From: Clostridiaceae bacterium
GTDB taxonomy: Bacteria > Bacillota > Clostridia > Peptostreptococcales > Peptostreptococcaceae
Assembly: GCA_902362365.1 (NCBI GenBank)
Contig: CABIVQ010000005.1
Span: 1-64,000, forward strand
Direction: 5' to 3'
DNA: 64,000 nucleotides
The notes under the pieces were generated by a model, which was given only the letters and a program-made list of their open reading frames with translations, searched no databases and was not told the DNA's origin. Shown here piece by piece: positions 62,441 through 64,000 of the stretch (within the stretch, counting starts at the first letter, position 1; each line of letters begins with the position of its first letter). A program made the position numbers and the translations under genes.

Positions 62441-63923
62441 ATCCAATTCCTCCAAGTTGTTTTCTAATCTCATACTCAAGCTCCCTAGACTTTCTAAACT
62501 GCTCTGCTAAAGCACTAGTCAATCTATCCATCTTCTTCTCAAAAGGCTCACCATCATCTTCTACTTCCTCAATTCCAACATATCTACCAGGAGTAAGAAT
62601 AAAATCATGTTCCCTTATTTCATCAATACTTGCTACTTTACAGAATCCTTGAATATCCTCATAGTTCTCTTCATTTTGCCAAGAAATATAAGTACTAGAA
62701 ATCTTCTTAATATCCTCATCACTTAACTCTCTTAACCTTCTATTTACCATCTCACCCATCTTACGAGCATCTATAAATAAAGTTTGTCCCTTATGCTTTT
62801 TATCTCTATTAAAGAACCATATACAAACAGGAATTCCAGTAGTATAGAATAACTTATCAGGAAGTGCCACTATACAATCAACTAAATCATCTTCTAATAT
62901 TTTTCTTCTTATCTCTCCTTCATTAGAAGTATTAGAAGAAAGTGAACCATTAGCAAGTACAACACCTGCCTTACCTTTTTGACTTAGTTTATCTAACATA
63001 TGCTCAATCCATCCATAGTTAGCATTTCCAGCTGGTGGTGTTCCCCATTTCCATCTAGCATCATCTACAAGTAATGGTTGTCCCCAATCACTTTGGTTAA
63101 ATGGTGGGTTTGCTAATATGAAATCAGCTTTTAAGTTCTTATGTAAATCTTCATGGAATGTATCTGCATTTTTACTTCCTAAATTATTCTCAATTCCTCT
63201 AATAGCTAAGTTCATTTTTGCTAATTTCCATGTAGTAGGGTTTGATTCTTGTCCATATACACTTATATCAAAAGCACTTCCACTGTGTTCTTCTACGAAT
63301 TTAAGTGATTGAACAAACATACCTCCACTTCCACAAGCAGGGTCATATACATATCCTTTGTATGGCTCTATCATTTCTACCATAAGTGCAACTATTGATT
63401 TAGGTGTATAGAATTCTCCTCCACCTTTTCCTTCGTTAGCTGCAAATTTTCCTAGGAAATACTCATATACTCTTCCTAATATATCTTTTTCTTTTCCTTC
63501 TTTTCCACCTACATTTATATTAGTGAATAAGTCTATTATTTCTCCTAATATTCTTTTGTCTAACTCTGGTCTAGAGTAATTTTTAGGTAGCACTCCTCTT
63601 AGTGAGTCATTTTCTTTTTCTATAGCATCTAGTGCTGTATCTACTACTTGTCCTATTTCTGCTTGCTTTGAGTGTTTTGCTATGTAGTCCCAACGAGCTA
63701 TTTCTGGTACCCAGAATACTCCTTCAGCTAAGTAAGCATCCATATCTTCTGCAAACTCTTCATCTTCCTTAAGTAGTTCATTATATTTTTCCATGAATGT
63801 ATCAGAAACGTATTTTAAGAATATTAATCCTAATACTACGTGTTTGTATTCTGCTGCATCCATATTATTTCTTAATTTATCGGCACTTGCCCATAATTGT
63901 TCTTCAAATCCTATTGTTGCCAT
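62430..63923 (-). CDS. hsdM: Type I DNA methyltransferase HsdM (system 2)
   Basis: 497 residues. N-terminal helical domain (LWASADKLRNNMDAAEYKH), SAM motif YDPACGSGGMFVQS near residue 192 and adenine catalytic motif ANPPFNQSDWG near 272. C-terminal coiled coil contacts HsdS. The gene ends four codons inside the hsdS start. It methylates adenine at the system 2 target. First gene of the second type I operon; the promoter should lie in 63924-64000. Confidence 0.95.
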   Translation of the reverse strand: MATIGFEEQLWASADKLRNNMDAAEYKHVVLGLIFLKYVSDTFMEKYNELLKEDEEFAEDMDAYLAEGVFWVPEIARWDYIAKHSKQAEIGQVVDTALDAIEKENDSLRGVLPKNYSRPELDKRILGEIIDLFTNINVGGKEGKEKDILGRVYEYFLGKFAANEGKGGGEFYTPKSIVALMVEMIEPYKGYVYDPACGSGGMFVQSLKFVEEHSGSAFDISVYGQESNPTTWKLAKMNLAIRGIENNLGSKNADTFHEDLHKNLKADFILANPPFNQSDWGQPLLVDDARWKWGTPPAGNANYGWIEHMLDKLSQKGKAGVVLANGSLSSNTSNEGEIRRKILEDDLVDCIVALPDKLFYTTGIPVCIWFFNRDKKHKGQTLFIDARKMGEMVNRRLRELSDEDIKKISSTYISWQNEENYEDIQGFCKVASIDEIREHDFILTPGRYVGIEEVEDDGEPFEKKMDRLTSALAEQFRKSRELEYEIRKQLGGIGYEL

Positions 63924-64000
63924 TTTTCCACATCCTTTTTACTTTATATATAAATTATAACAAATTATATTAAATTTTATAATAGCTAAAAAATACTCAT

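Overview
The window is very AT-rich and densely coded. It looks like a low-GC Gram-positive anaerobe of the Clostridia, most like the Peptostreptococcaceae (Clostridioides / Paraclostridium / Terrisporobacter type). The reasons are strong GGAGG ribosome-binding sites, an agr-type locus, many short lipoproteins, a TPP-riboswitch thiamin salvage operon, a DUF1659-DUF2922-YvrJ trio and SOS boxes of the Bacillus/Clostridium type. No tRNA, rRNA or CRISPR array was seen.

Layout. 1-3 kb holds a lipoprotein gene and decayed fragments, including a second copy of the 3' end of thiE. 3-5.7 kb is a thiD-thiM-thiE operon behind a TPP riboswitch. 5.7-12 kb is mostly housekeeping: GIY-YIG protein, ferredoxin, cysK-cysE with a palindromic operator, flavodoxin, Nudix, HD, short UvrC-like protein and EcsC. 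12-17 kb is a graveyard: a broken Mor-type regulator, a 2-oxoacid acyltransferase split by one stop codon, a Tn554-type TnpC remnant, a nuclease remnant and a possible IS21-type scar, between intact ferritin-like, cold-shock and VanZ genes. 17-19 kb is an agr locus with intact agrC, a cysteine-free agrD-like peptide and a broken agrB. 19-23 kb carries a DUF4358 lipoprotein, an MBOAT/DHHW acyl-transfer pair and a YkgJ-type protein.

23-37 kb is a first defence island: McrBC, a frameshifted mrr joined to a scrap of hsdR, a LexA-type DNA-binding protein under an SOS box, a Panacea/MqsR-type toxin-antitoxin pair, two accessory genes (one PD-(D/E)xK-like) and a complete type I restriction-modification operon (hsdR-hsdM-hsdS). 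37-45 kb is mixed: HugZ-like protein, kinase fragment, a small exported peptide, a Mor-type regulator, an amidase with an in-frame stop, an Rpn-type nuclease, a VanZ fusion and DUF1659/DUF2922/YvrJ. 45.5-50 kb is a catabolic operon (creatininase-family enzyme, amidohydrolase, GPH-type symporter) with a divergent AraC regulator. 50-54 kb has two lipoproteins, a membrane-tethered GIY-YIG protein and prfC.

54-64 kb is a second type I island. Its operon is hsdM-hsdS-(DUF262/DUF1524 nuclease), then a cargo of an unrecognised 151-residue protein and a dGTPase, then hsdR. The cargo lies between a relic of the hsdR 5' end and the intact hsdR, and similar hairpin terminators flank it on both sides, so it appears to have been inserted by recombination. 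This composite is the best candidate for an undescribed multi-layer defence arrangement: methylation-dependent cleavage, a GmrSD-like modified-DNA nuclease and dNTP depletion.
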